Shown: one piece after another, positions 34,028 to 46,668 of the stretch
Numbering within the stretch: the first letter of the stretch is position 1
How the letters are laid out: every line of letters begins with the position of its first letter
From: Holtermannia corniformis
Lineage: Eukaryota; Basidiomycota; Tremellomycetes; Holtermanniales
NCBI GenBank assembly: GCA_001599935.1
Contig: BCIJ01000035.1
Span: forward strand, 16,988 to 80,987
Reading direction: 5' to 3'
DNA length: 64,000 nt
Made by a program: the position numbers and the translations under genes
The notes under the pieces: generated by a model
What the model was told of the DNA's origin: nothing
The model's database searches: none
What the model saw: only the letters and a program-made list of their open reading frames with translations

Positions 34028-37000
34028 ATGGCCTATGTCTATCAATCACAGGTCGCGCAGCAGTCGGTCATGGAGACGTCGTCGGACGAGGAGACGGACG
34101 AGGACTCGATGATGGGCGATCAGGTTCATCATGGCGATGAGCATATCGTCGAGGATGGTCTGCGTGACGACGAGTTGTACAGCGACGAGGAGAGCGAGAG
34201 CTCGATCCCCGACGAGTTTATCGACTTTACATTGACGTATGCGCTGTGAGTCGTGTAGCCGTCCGGGAGAACTCTTCACTAAGACACCTCGATAGCCATA
34301 CCTTCCTCGCAACGGTCGAGGGCCAAGCATCCGTCGTCAAAGGCGACTCGCTGGTGCTGCTAGACGACGCAAACAGCTACTGGTGGCTCGTACGCGTTCT
34401 CAAGACTGAAGATGTCGGCTACATCCCCGCCGAGAACATTGAAACACCGTACGAACGCCTCGCACGGCTCAACAAGCACCGCAACGTTGACCTCGCCGCG
34501 GCCACCCTGCAGGAAAAGCAGGAGGGCGCCGTCAAGGGCCGGATGGTGCTCAAGGATGTGATCCGCGACAAGGCACGCGGGGCGCGAGTGAATGGAAGCG
34601 GAGAGGGCAAGGACGAAGAGTGGGCTACGCAGGGCGCAGAGGGCAGGAGGGTCGTCTTCGCTCCGCCTACATATGTCGACCACCCAGGCGTCACGTGGAG
34701 TGAGAGCGAGGAGGACGAAGAGGGATACGAGGACGAGGGCGAGCCGCACGAGGGTGCAGAGGACGACGAGGAGATGGACGCTGAACCGGAAGACGTCGAG
34801 CACCAAGTCTCCCAACATCAGCGACACGAGTCGGACGACGGCATGCAGTGGGCCGAAGACTCGCAGCAGCAGCAGCAAGCCTCACATCCAGACTCGCTGC
34901 ATCCCGGACCGCGTATCACCCCGGGCTCAAACAACCCCTTTGCGAAACGCTCGCCAGAGCACTCGCCTACGACCCCGACCAACAACGCCTCAAACTCCTC
35001 CTCCAGCTCGCTCGTATTGGATCCAGCGCAAGCCGGTGGCGAGACGCGCAGGATCACAGCCACGCCCGCCGTGGCGCAAGGTGCCAGTGCACCAGACCAA
35101 GCAAGGACATCGAGCCTCCTGCCCTCGGCCGTCATGCAGCAACAGCGCAACGTCAGCGGCACGTCTGTCGTCTCCACCGTCTCTCTCGGCGGCAGCTCCA
35201 CACGCTCCGTCACACCGACCAGCCCAGACCGTGAAGACTCGAAACGGCTGAAAAAGTCGAAAAAGCCCGCCGTGTCGGGCGACGAGTCCGGCGGTGAAGA
35301 CAAGAAGAAGAAAAAGGGCGTGCTCGGCGGACTGTTCAGTCGGAACAAGAAGGACAAGGAGAAAAAGGGCGGGAGGCAATCGGGTGGGATCGAAGGCTCG
35401 CGCGGGCAAGAGTCTTTCGAGTCTGGGCCTGCCAACGGTCGCAGCTCGGAGGAGAGTATGGTCAGTGGCGCACATGATGGCTCGCCCATCGTGCGCGTCA
35501 GTGAGGATCGAGCGCCGGTAGTACAGCGTCCTCAACAGCAACCAGCGGCGCCAGTTGTCTCGCCGCAATCAGCAGCGAGCATCTCGCCGCACGGTCTGCG
35601 TCTGCAACAACTCGACAAAGAGATCCAGCAGTCGTATCAACACAAGTACCTGTCCAAATCGCCTTCGACTGATTTGACGGGCTTGGCTGCCGACCCCGCC
35701 GGCAACGTTGCGCAGAGTGTCGCCGCACAGCGCCTGGCAAAGGCTACGGGCTCACCGGCCCGACCAGGCAGTATCATCCTTAGCCCGAACCCGAGCGGCG
35801 CACCGCTGCTCAACGTCTTGCGCATCTTTGCGGGCGAACACGTCCGGTCCGAAGCCTCGTTCAAGACGGTGCTCTTGAACGAGACGACGCTCAGTACCGA
35901 CTTGATCCGCCAAGCGGTCCAGCGCTTCCACCTGCATGGCCGCGGCGAGGAGAATGTCGAATACTACCTGACCGTCAAGGACCTTGACGGTGACGAGCTC
36001 GAACTGGGCGACGAAGAGCGACCGCTCGCCGCATTCGAAGACGCCGTCAAGCGCTGGCGCGAGGAAGAGGCTGATGCACTCACCACGCGCACCGTCAAGC
36101 GCTCAAGCGTCGGGTCCATCTCGAGTATCAGCTCGAATCTCAGTATGCACCCGGCCATCGCCAAGCTGGGGATGAACGACTATTCGGACGACTCGGCCGT
36201 GAAAATCTACCTCAACCGTCGCGTCCAGCCCGGTCAATTCGGCAGCTATGAGAGCGACCTCTCGGTCGAAGCGCAGTCGACTCCGGAGATGCAGCCGCAG
36301 CCAAAGCTCAACCCCTCGTTGACCGTCGCGACGGACGGCGTCGCCTCGCCCGAGCGCTATGCAAGCCCCACGGCGCGCTTCACGATCCAGCTTGTGATCC
36401 ACTCTGAAGACTTGCCCGATCACTCTGCTTTTGATCCGACGTCGGACACAATCGTCAGTAAGGCGGCATTGCGCGAGCGGAGAGTCGAACAGAGCGAGCA
36501 AGCTGAGCGGACCCGGGTCTTCTTGCTGCCGAGGAACGCGACCGTCGTAGAGGCCATTGAGGGTGGTCTGGAGCGATTCAGGATCCAAGAGGGAGTCGTG
36601 GATGGCGGTGATGATGTCGAAGACAAGGTCATCAAACGTCGCAGTGTGGCAAGGGTCAGGTATGGCCTGTCCGTGGTACACAATGGACAAGGTGCGTAAC
36701 ACGACGTGCTGCTCCGCACGCAAAGCTGATAATTGACAGAACGTCCGTTGAATCCCTCGAGCAAATTGCTTGAAGCTTACACTTTACCACCCAACCTCAA
36801 GACGATGGAGCGCACCACGCCAGAGCAGCGCCGGCGCTCGCGCGACGTTTCGCAGACTCTTGGTCAAGCGTCCGACATTCTGCCGACCGACCCAGTCTTC
36901 ATACTGCGCCGCGCAAGTGTCAAGACTCTTGGAGCCCGCCTCGGTGCTCCTCTCGACGACGCGGCGCTCAAACAGAAGCGCGGTATGGGCGAGCTGCAGC

Positions 37001-38187
37001 AACAGCAGCAGTCGCCACCGATCCTTGCTGGAAGCCCGGAAGAAGCCGCAGCCTACCGCAGTGGCGCCATGTCCCCACAGCAGATCATTGCCGCTCAGCG
37101 TGCTGCTTCGCGCGCGAATCAGAAGGCATTGATCTCGGCGCAAGCGAATGCCTCGCAGGGTGTCGATGTCGTCTTGCCAGATCAGGGTACGCTCCGAAGT
37201 GTACGACTGGGCGTCTCGGGTCAGGAAAAGGTCCGATACTCGTTCATCAGCGGGAATGGCGAGACGTACGATATCAGCGAGCTGATCGAGGAGGAATGGG
37301 GCAAGGAAGAGGGGAAAGAGGTGCTGCAGGCGCCAAATCTGCTGCGCACGACGACTGGCAACTCGTCCTACCACACTGCGCCAAGTACACCCGATAGCGG
37401 TATGACCGCGTCACCGTTCGACGAGGCTGGCAAGTCGGGCAACGATATCCTGCAGGGTGTCTTGCAGCGCAGCCGCGGTGAACCCGAAGCCAGATTGCAG
37501 GAGAAGATCCATCGTGTGCTGGACAAGGTGCGCGCTGTGGCCGGCCGCAGCACGCCAACCGAGGACGTTGGCAAGCGCTCGGTCTCGCCTGCAAACGGTC
37601 GAGGCACGCCAACGGGCCCTCCTCTCTCGCCGTTGCCTGAAGGCGGCGTGTACGAACCGTCTGAGCGAAGCAGCTCGCGGCAGGGTCACGAAGCGCCGCG
37701 CAGCAACTCTAGACAGGCCTTGACGAATTCGACGCGAATGGTGTCACGGCACCGTCAGCAGCCGTCAATCGCATCCGTCCTGTCCGACTTTTCCACCACG
37801 GCCGACGACGAGACGACGGGTCCGTCAACGCCCCTGACGGCAGCGACGTCGAGTAACCCCACGCCGCCGGTCGGGACCCATCCCGGCGCGCTCCGAGTCA
37901 ACTCGCTGTCTCCTACCCCGACGCCGCGCACACCGATCGTGTACCAGGACGACTTTGGGATCAAGCAGATGATGGCTGTGGTCCAAGCGCGGGCGCGGGA
38001 TGCGGCGCCAAAGGCGGTGGAACGGAGGTCGCTCGACCCGGTTGAAAAGCTGTTCTACGGCGAGCGGCCCGACCTGAGTCTGACGCACGAGAGCATCCGG
38101 CAGTCGTTTGGGCCGTTGCAGGCTCGGCTCGATGCGCTCGACAAGGAGCTAGACGAGTTGCTTGGATCCCTACTCCCCGCGCGGTGA
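34028..38187 (+). CDS. SH3 and Ras-association-like polarity protein (Bud14/Tea4/TeaC type SH3)
   Basis: Three exons (34028-34245, 34296-36691, 36740-38187) join in frame to 1353 residues. An acidic N-terminus leads to an SH3 domain that spans the first intron: LTYALHTFLATVEGQ, VVKGDSLVLLDDANSYWWLV, GYIPAENIETPYERLARLN. This extended SH3 form is characteristic of Bud14/Tea4-type proteins at growth sites, which recruit PP1 phosphatase and formins. After long disordered, charged and Gln-rich segments comes a Ras-association-like ubiquitin fold (FKTVLLNETTLSTDLIRQAV, EYYLTVKDLDGDELELGDEE). A second beta-rich module (VFLLPRNATVVEAIEGGLERF) may be another. C-terminal coiled coil ARLDALDKELDELL. 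The SH3-plus-RA combination suggests GTPase control of polarity. Basic cluster KKKKKGVLGGLFSRNKKDKE sits in the middle. Confidence 0.82.
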
Positions 38188-38256
38188 GCGGGACGATCTG
38201 TGTCCACTAGTGTACAGTAGCACGACGAAACCATGACATGACATGACGATGCCCGC

Positions 38257-39626
<1,370 letters not shown>

Positions 39627-40157
39627 CGCGGTCGATATGGATGGTGAATGCAGTGAGCGTTGTAGGTGTGCATCAGGGGTAACGACGTGTCAGTGACGTG
39701 GACCCGGCCAAGCGAGGCGCACCGCCCCTCCCACCTTGACAACCATTCGCATCTACTCGTATCACCACTCCGTCTTACGCACTCTGTAACAGGTCCCCCC
39801 GTAGGGTTCCCGAGCGAGCCACAATTCCATACAGAACACCGTGAGCAAGGGCTTGTTCTCTCGCCTCGTTGTAAAAGTCGACTGCCATCCTTGAGGACAG
39901 GGGCCGTCTGTGCCACCAGAAGGAGCGGTGGGTGTTGCAGTTGACGCTTTGGCGTCCGCTGCTATGGCCGTGTGCTATGAGAGATGACGGAGTGAGATGG
40001 TGCGAGCCGCCGTTTCCGTACGGCTTGGTCGGGCATCCCGGCTCTTCAGCTTGATCAAAGCAGAGGTGTCAAGACAAAAGCACGGATCCGCTGTGACGCG
40101 GCATGCTGTTGTGGAATGCTTATAGTCTTTGTTATGTATGCGGTACAATGCTTTGGC
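39627..40157. other. Spacer between NKAP start and PRKRIP1 stop
   Basis: This 531-base region lies upstream of NKAP and downstream of PRKRIP1 on the same strand. Open frames here (for example 39666-39944) are short, non-ATG or without domain content. It should contain the NKAP promoter and the PRKRIP1 terminator. No RNA gene is seen. Confidence 0.4.
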
Positions 40158-40935
40158 CTAGTCATCATCGTGGATCACAATCGCAGGTCGTTCCAGTACG
40201 GCCGCAGGCGGCACGTCGCCCGTCGCGTCGGCTTCAGGCTCCGACTCGAGCCTAGGCGTCGCCTCGCCGTCGTGCTCGTGCTCGTGCTCGTCTTCATCCT
40301 CATCGTCCTCTGCCGCTCCGCCAGGTTTCCTAAACACCAGCGCGCTCCCACCAGCGCCTCCAGCGCCACCCGCCAGCTTGCGCTTCTTGTCGCCGTCCGC
40401 ACCGTCTTCGAGTTTGCCGCTGGCGCCGTTGCGCTTGCGTTTCGCCTTGAGCCTCTTGACCCTGTTCTTCGACGTCTTGGCTTCAGCCTCATCTAGGCGC
40501 TGTTTCTGGCGCGCGAGGAACGCGGCCTGTTCTTCCTCCTACGACATGTCCAATCAGCACGACGGCGGCGCAAACCTCTAGCAGAGATACAAACCGCCTT
40601 GACTTCCTCGTCCATCAACTTGAGTCGCTCGTATTCCCGCCTCCGATTCTGCTTGTACACGTGGAATTCACCGCTACCGGCCTAGGAAGGATCCGTCATC
40701 AGTTCGGTCCGCAGCGCGACCGACACGACTCACACCCGAGCTCGAGCCCTGCACGTTCTTGACCATGTCCGGCGGCGGTCTTGGCGCTTTGGCCTTTTCA
40801 GGACCGATCTGGACGTTGAGTGCTTTTTCCGGGTTGGCTAGCATGCGCTCGAGCTGGAGGCTTTAGCGACTATGGATCGCTGGCTAGGGTTCTGGACCGA
40901 CGCACTTGTAGCCTGTGGAACTCGGTCGGTGTCAT
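40158..40935 (-). CDS. PRKRIP1-like spliceosomal protein (DUF1168)
   Basis: Start ATG 40935 gives MTPTEFHRLQ, then an intron, then LERMLANPEKALNVQIG and APRPPPDMVKNVQGSSSG. The next exon has the family core AGSGEFHVYKQNRRREYERL followed by KLMDEEVKA, an intron and EEEQAAFLARQKQRLDEAEA, then a basic helix KNRVKRLKAKRKRNG. The C-terminus is Gly/Ala then acidic (DDEDEDEHEHEHDGE). This matches PRKRIP1/DUF1168, a long-helix protein bound to the catalytic spliceosome. The 30-base first exon was chosen because its splice keeps the frame and restores the conserved L-x2-LE-x2-M-x-NP motif. It is the second predicted splicing protein in a row after NKAP. Confidence 0.88.
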
Positions 40936-41493
40936 GCGTACACCCCTCGGTGCTTCTGGGAGGTCTGTACGGGCTGTATTGGGCGAGCGCGAGCCTGAGA
41001 GGGACGCCATTGTGCTGGTTGGTGCTGCGGTTGCTGTGGACCTTTGGTCTTGGTGGCGACTGGCTGACGAGGGGGGGGTTAGTGCGGTGGCGGCGTTATG
41101 CGGCGTTTATCCCACGTGGCATAACCGCAAGCTGCCCAGTGAGCTGCGTCGACATCCCCCCACTCGTTCGATTCTTCTTCTTGTGCACTGTGAACCACCA
41201 CCACGACTCTCAGTGATCGCCGACTCGGACCACACGGTGCCAATCCGTGTCAGCTCTCGACAGTGTACTTGTTGCCATCTCTTGAGTCTGAACCGTATCC
41301 AAAGGACCCCAGGACGCGCGGATCGATCCGACACAGCCTCAGCATCTCACTGCCGGCTGCTGTATACTTGCGTTTCGACTGTCACCGCATATCGTTCGAA
41401 TCCTCTAGGTCCGTTTGTCGCGTGTAAACTCGCATGATTTCGCTCGGCGCTAACGACCGTGCAGTTACTACAAGACTAGCATTCCAGAGCATC
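40936..41493. promoter_or_regulatory. Divergent intergenic region, PRKRIP1 / Arg-Pro-Asp-rich gene
   Basis: This 558-base region separates opposing starts. A GTTCGAATCC word near 41395 resembles a tRNA B-box, but no A-box or cloverleaf can be drawn around it. The last 100 bases hold several in-frame stops before ATG 41494, supporting that start. Confidence 0.4.
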
Positions 41494-43482
41494 ATGAGCG
41501 TGTCCAATCCCGACGAGGCTCTGCCGTTCAACGTACATCCTCCGCAAAAGTCCCAGTCAGCGCAAGAGACTGTCCCCTCTGTCGAACCACAAGCCCCTGT
41601 CAGCACCGGCGTCACTGCCACCCAGACCACACAACCGTCACCAAAGAGCACCGATGCAACCTCGTCAGACGACGCCACCAGCCGTGGTGAGAACAATGCC
41701 GCAACACGCAAAGCTCTGGATCGTTTGCGTCTGTTGAAAGCCGACGCCGAGGCTGGCAAGGTGCCCGCCGTCATCCCCGCCACCGACGCTGAAGCCGAAG
41801 CAATCCTCGCTAGCGCTGCAATGGCCTTTATTCAGAGCGATGAGAACAAGGCGGCAGGGCCCGAACCAGTGCCAGCCGCAGTCGCAGGTCAGAAACGTGA
41901 TGCCGCCCGTACACACGGTGAAAATCCAAAACGCCAGCGCTCCGACGATGTGGCAGCAAACAGGCCGAGAACGACCAGTGGCTCCGACTTTGTACGCAAG
42001 GTGGCTGCCCGTGCCGATCGGTTTGGAGAGAATGCACGCGAGTCGGCTTCAAGCCGTCGAGACCCGCGAGCTCTGCAGCACTATGACGATGACGGGCCCG
42101 AGCCCGCAAAGCCGGCAGACTGCTACAGGCCAGATGACACGGCCGAACGCAAGTATGCGCCACCGCCGCCCCATGGCCGCCCGCGCCCGTCAACTCGTGA
42201 TATGATGGATGATGAACCGCCACGTCCGATGAACCGCAAGCCGCCGGTCCGCCGCGATGGCCCGCCCCAGCGATCGCCTCGGGATGAACGACGCGAGTTT
42301 GCCGACCGTCCGCCGTATGAGGACCGTCGGCCTCCTCCGCCACGCCGCGTGTCGCCCTCGCCCGTCATGAGTAGGCCGCCTCCACCTCGCGACCGCGATC
42401 TCGATCCTTGGGGCGGTCCTGGCACCAATGTGCGCCCGTGAGTCATACAAGGCAGCGATGCGACGTCTACTGAGTATACACAGATATGCGCCTCCACCGA
42501 GGGACGCTGGCTTTGCCCGCCGTGACCGAGAAGCGCCATCTGACGATCGCTACGGACCGAGACCGTACGGCGCACCGCCGTTGGATGACCGTGACCGTGC
42601 TCGCGCGTACCGCGGGCCTTCGCCGCCTCGTTCAGGTCCAGGATATGGACGTCCGCCCTCGCCAACGCGTTCAGACACTTCCCGCAGTCAAGGCCGTGAA
42701 CGCAGACCGCTTCCACCGCAAGCTTATCCCGACCCACGCAGTGGCTATGATGCTCCACCACCACGAGACGCGCCTTACCCTCCACGAGAGTATGCCCCGC
42801 CACAAAGTCACTATGATGCTGCCCCGCCCAGGAGATATGCATCGCCGCCGCCGCCGCCTGGATCCGCGCTTGCGTCTCGGATCGGACCCGTTGCGTCGGA
42901 TGCTCGTCCTTATCCCGGCAACGGCTACGAAAAACGGCCAATGCCGCCGCAGAATGCTTACAGTGCGAATTATCGTGATGAGCGACCGCCGGCTCGAACC
43001 GACGACCGCCAGCAGCGTGCACCCCCTCCGGGCGCCTGGGACCGCGACCCGTATCCCGGTGCTTAGTAAGTTGTGCGGATAGCGCTCGAAGCTTTTGCTA
43101 AACGTACAGCCCGCCACCGGCAGCCTACGACAACCGAGGACCAGCCCCGGCATACCCTCAAGAGCGCTACAGCGCCCCGCCGCCAGCACCGGTCGCACCC
43201 ACAGCCGTCGCATCCGAACTTGATTTCCTCAAATCGCGCATGGCCGAACTGGAACGCATGGCTGCGGCCGCTGCTGCGCCTCCCCCGCCCTCGGCAAGAG
43301 AATACGAACGCGAGCGCGTCTCGGTCGGTCGCAACACGCGCTATAACCCTGAAGGCCCGCCTGCTGTCGTGCGCTCGTACGATGCGGGCCCGGGGCTGAG
43401 GAGGGACGAGGGCGAGTACTACCCGCAGCGCGCGGGGCCGGGACCGGCTGATCGTGGACGGAGGGGGCGCGGCGGGCGTTGA
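41494..43482 (+). CDS. Low-complexity Arg/Pro/Asp/Tyr-rich protein
   Basis: Three exons (ending near 42439, 43066 and 43482) form one frame of roughly 620 residues. The N-terminal third has Ser/Thr/Gln-rich disorder and a helical segment AATRKALDRLRLLKADAEAG. A KRQR basic patch and SDFVRKVAARADRF helix follow. The rest is built from DRD/RRD/PPPR/YAPPP repeats, a coiled segment ELDFLKSRMAELERMAAAAA and a final RGRRGRGGR box. I do not recognise a named family. Composition resembles RNA-binding or splicing-speckle scaffold proteins, and two splicing genes lie next door, but no RRM or other fold is visible. Function is left open. Confidence 0.65.
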
Positions 43483-43804
43483 GTGCGCGCTGTTTGTTTG
43501 AGTCTTGGCGAGTGCGATCGATAACGACGATTGAGAGGGTCGTGTGGATGTGCCAGTGTTGGAGTAGAGTAGGTAGATGGCATGAAATGTCGATGTGCAG
43601 CGAACGAGTCATTAGGGGTGTTCAAATATTGAGTACGCGCCTCAGTACGAAATAGGGTACGAAGTGTAATAGGCCTGAGTAATGGACTACCCCGTACGCG
43701 GCGAAAGCATGTACGCTAGGCTTGCAGTCACGTGCACCCGCCACCGACAATCTCAAGACTGCACTTGAGCTACTTGAACTACTCTACACACTTCTGCTTG
43801 CACG

Positions 43805-45135
43805 ATGCCGCGCTATACTGAGAAGGCAAGGTTCGAGAGAAGCCTGAGCAAGATGGTGGACACCATGCGCAGGTCTGTGGATGATCTAGACGACGAGGAA
43901 TTTGATGATCTGCAAGATCTCGAGGATCTCCTCTTTTTGTCTCAAAACTCGCGATACCTCACTCGCCAGCGCCCAGAAGGGCAGCGGAGGAGAAAGGATG
44001 GCAAGGCAGTCTTCGAGGCCATCGAGGCGCTGCCCGAGCGCGACTTCCAGAGGCACTTTAGGGTGTTTCAAGACGAATTATACCGCATCGATGACTTGAT
44101 CAAAGATCACCCTGTTTTCCACAGTCCGGTGGCTCGGCGACCTCAGCTGCCATCCAAATACCAGCTTATGGTCCTCCTCTATCATCTAGGCCATAGCGGG
44201 ACGGCTATGGGCTACCGGGTAGCCCGTCAAGTCTTCCATATCGGCGGTAAGTACGGCTGCTGAGATGCACGGTGTCTGACGGTCTGTAGAGGGTACCCTC
44301 CTACGCTACGTCATACGCTGCTGTACTGCCATCCTGTCTATCGCCCACGAGCACCTCCAGTGGCCAGATGCCGAGGAGAGGGAGGATATGGTGCGCAAGG
44401 CAGGCTTGCCGGGATGTCTTGGCTACGTAGACGGCTTTTTTGCTGTCCTAGCTGCTCGCCCGGCTCGTCCTGACTTCCGGGCGTACTTTACACGCAAGCA
44501 CAACTACGCCTTCAACGTTCTGCTGGTGTGTGACGACGACAAGCGCATACGGTACCTCGAGCAAGGCTGGCCGGGTGCTACCGGCGATTGGCGGATATAC
44601 GAGGCATCTGTGCTGTTCCGGCACCCAGAGAGGTACTTCTCGGATGGCCAGTACCTGCTGGGTGACGCTGGGTTCAGCAATTGCGATACCCTGGTCAGTA
44701 TGTTCCGCAGAGGTCGGCAAGATCAGCTACCGGCGGAAAGGGTATGTAGTACCCGCTCTGTGTCTTTTTAAGCTCATTCGGCTGCAGCGAGAGTTCAACA
44801 AGTGTGTTGCCAAGCACCGGGTGCTTGTGGAGAACACAATTGGGCTCCTGAAAGCGCGCTGGCAGTATCTGCGCTGCATGCGCATCAATATCAACGAGCA
44901 ACGCGGCGATCGTATGGCGATGACCCTCATACACGTCGCTGCAGTGCTTCACAACCTCCTGCTTGCCTCGGTGGATGATTTCGATGACGAGGAAAACCGC
45001 CAGGACATCGAGAGGGAGCCGGACAATGCAGATCTGCAAGGACTGCTTGATGCCGAGCGGGCGCGCGGTGCACGCGATGTAAGGCGTACACAGCTGCTGG
45101 CACAGCTACAGTTGCATGATATGGATGAACTGTAA
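43805..45135 (+). CDS. PIF/Harbinger (HARBI1-like) DDE transposase
   Basis: Three exons (43805-44246, 44290-44741, 44788-45135) join in frame to 413 residues without stops. The N-terminal part is acidic and helical and includes a LPSKYQLMVLLYHLGHSGTA helix resembling a helix-turn-helix. Catalytic-core blocks are GCLGYVDGFF (first Asp), YLEQGWPGATGDWRIYEAS, YLLGDAGFSN (second Asp) and VLVENTIGLLKARWQYLR (Glu). These match the DDE endonuclease domain of HARBI1-type transposases. It would cut and paste the surrounding element with help of the Myb-like partner. The second intron falls just before the last catalytic block. Confidence 0.92.
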
Positions 45136-45200
45136 CCCGTGTGATGATTTGATACATATATAAAACAACACAGGACAAGATCGACATATAAACAACAACA

Positions 45201-46374
45201 TTACTCGTCATCGTCGTCATCGTCGTCCAACATCGAAATATACTCCTTGTACTTCGCCAGCGCGGCTGGGAAGTCAAGATTCATTTCGACTTGGATCTTA
45301 CGCACCGCATCTAGCTTGCGGTGCTTGTCCTCGAGCTTCAGGGATTTTTGGCGCTGAACCTCGGTGCTTTTCCGGCTTGCATGTGTTTCGCCGAAAACGC
45401 TCATGTTGCTGCTCATATCACCTTTTTCTACAGCGTTAGCACCTATCCGCAAGTCCTGTGATGAACACTGACCAGTACGAGCGCGCTTGACACTGGCCTT
45501 GCCCTTTCCGGCCGACCTCTTCGCCGGAGATGACGACTGCGCCGGGACAGGCGTTGACGGCCGAGCGTCATCCTCTTCCGAGGTTCCCGAGCCTTGGGAA
45601 GACTGCCGCGCGTTCACCAGTGCCCGGTTGAGGTCTGCCAGGGCAGCATCGACATTTTGAGTGTTGCCAGGCGCCGTAGGGCGTGCAACTGCCGAATTGC
45701 CAATAATCTCGCGCATACGGACCCAGTGGGGACAAAGCTCGATGAGAGGCTCTGCGAGGATGTCAGAATGTGCGTGGCCATGGTACAGGACGGTCAGAAG
45801 GCTCACGAAGCAGATATTCCTCGTCAGACACGCCGGGAGCCCTGGGACCGAGAGATTCGTTTGCCAGGTACTCCTGGCCGGTATTATCAAGGAAGGAGAG
45901 CGCCTTCTTGTACTTCTGGTGCTCTCTGCTCCACTGGGAAGGTTTCAGAGCAAGTACAAGCGTCAGACACACGCAGTCACTCACGAATGACTTTGTTGTC
46001 TTCAAAGTCCGCTCAACCTTGCAACCGGCCGCCTGGAAGGCGCTCTGGATCTCTGGCCAGACCTTGGTGGGTCCCCAGCCGGTGTTCTTGTCGCCAATGA
46101 TGGCCCAGCGGTCGTAGTTGTACTTGTTACTCAACCAATCGAATAAAACATTGGCAGAGCTTTGGCTTCGGTCGTCGCGAGCGTCCTTGGTCCAGGAGGG
46201 ACCTACGGCAGCGGGGACGTCTTCAGCACTCTCCTGAGGGTGACTATACGTGATATGGGACGATTACAAGACGATGTTGCCAAAGTACGTGGTTCGAGAT
46301 GGAAAATCATGCGTCAGTTTGAACCCTCGCCACTGGCTTAATACTGACCGTGAGGAGCTGGCTTTGGGAGGCAT
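45201..46374 (-). CDS. Myb/SANT-like DNA-binding protein of the Harbinger element
   Basis: Start ATG 46374 (MPPKASSSR), an intron of about 110 bases, then HPQESAEDVPAAVGPSWTKD and LFDWLSNKYNYDRWAIIGDK. The block GWGPTKVWPEIQSAFQAAG and the spaced tryptophans form a Myb/SANT-like DNA-binding domain as in the second ORF of PIF/Harbinger elements. The middle includes WSREHQKYKKALSFLDNTGQ; the C-terminal half is Ser/Lys-rich with a coiled segment and a terminal seven-Asp plus Glu tail. In this superfamily the partner carries transposase to the nucleus and to the ends. It converges on the transposase with 65 bases between stops. Confidence 0.8.
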
Positions 46375-46668
46375 AGCGTACCGAACTGTCTTGAACTGGT
46401 CCTGAACTTGAGAGGCTTGGATGTGCAACAGTAAGATATTACGAGCAAGTCGTACACTATGGTCGTTTCCCGTACCGCTCAAGACGTGTACGCGGCGTCC
46501 CAGCCAAAATATACTCCCGCGTACCGTACTCTCGCATTACGTAAGACCGTACTCAACTCCGTACCATTAATTGAACACCCCTATTCCGGTCCCTCGTGAC
46601 TGGTAAACCGCTACAAGACCACCACTGGCACTCGACAACCCTCGCTCACTCGCAACTCGGATCGCATC

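Larger units (their letters stand above)
43614..46582. mobile_element. Complete PIF/Harbinger DNA transposon
   Basis: A 2969-bp element has terminal inverted repeats AGGGGTGTTCAA (12 perfect bases, then partial match) at 43614 and, reversed, ending at 46582. It is flanked by the 3-bp direct repeat ATT (43611-43613 and 46583-46585); the alternative reading is a TA target. It carries the two genes typical of the superfamily in convergent orientation: a DDE transposase (43805-45135, plus) and a Myb/SANT-like protein (45201-46374, minus). Both termini are studded with GTAC/CGTAC words that may be protein binding sites. Open frames and clean ends suggest a recent insertion. Confidence 0.9.

Noticed and set aside
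34360..35568. Long minus-strand ORFs opposite the SH3/RA gene
   Set aside because: They are shadows of a GC-rich gene with strong third-position bias; they have no domain and the plus-strand gene is clearly real.
41390..41410. tRNA B-box-like word GTTCGAATCC
   Set aside because: No A-box at proper distance and no cloverleaf pairing around it.
42123..43022. 299-residue minus-strand ORF opposite the Arg/Pro/Asp-rich gene
   Set aside because: Antisense to repetitive CGN/CCN codons; it ignores both splice junctions of the plus-strand gene and has no recognisable fold.
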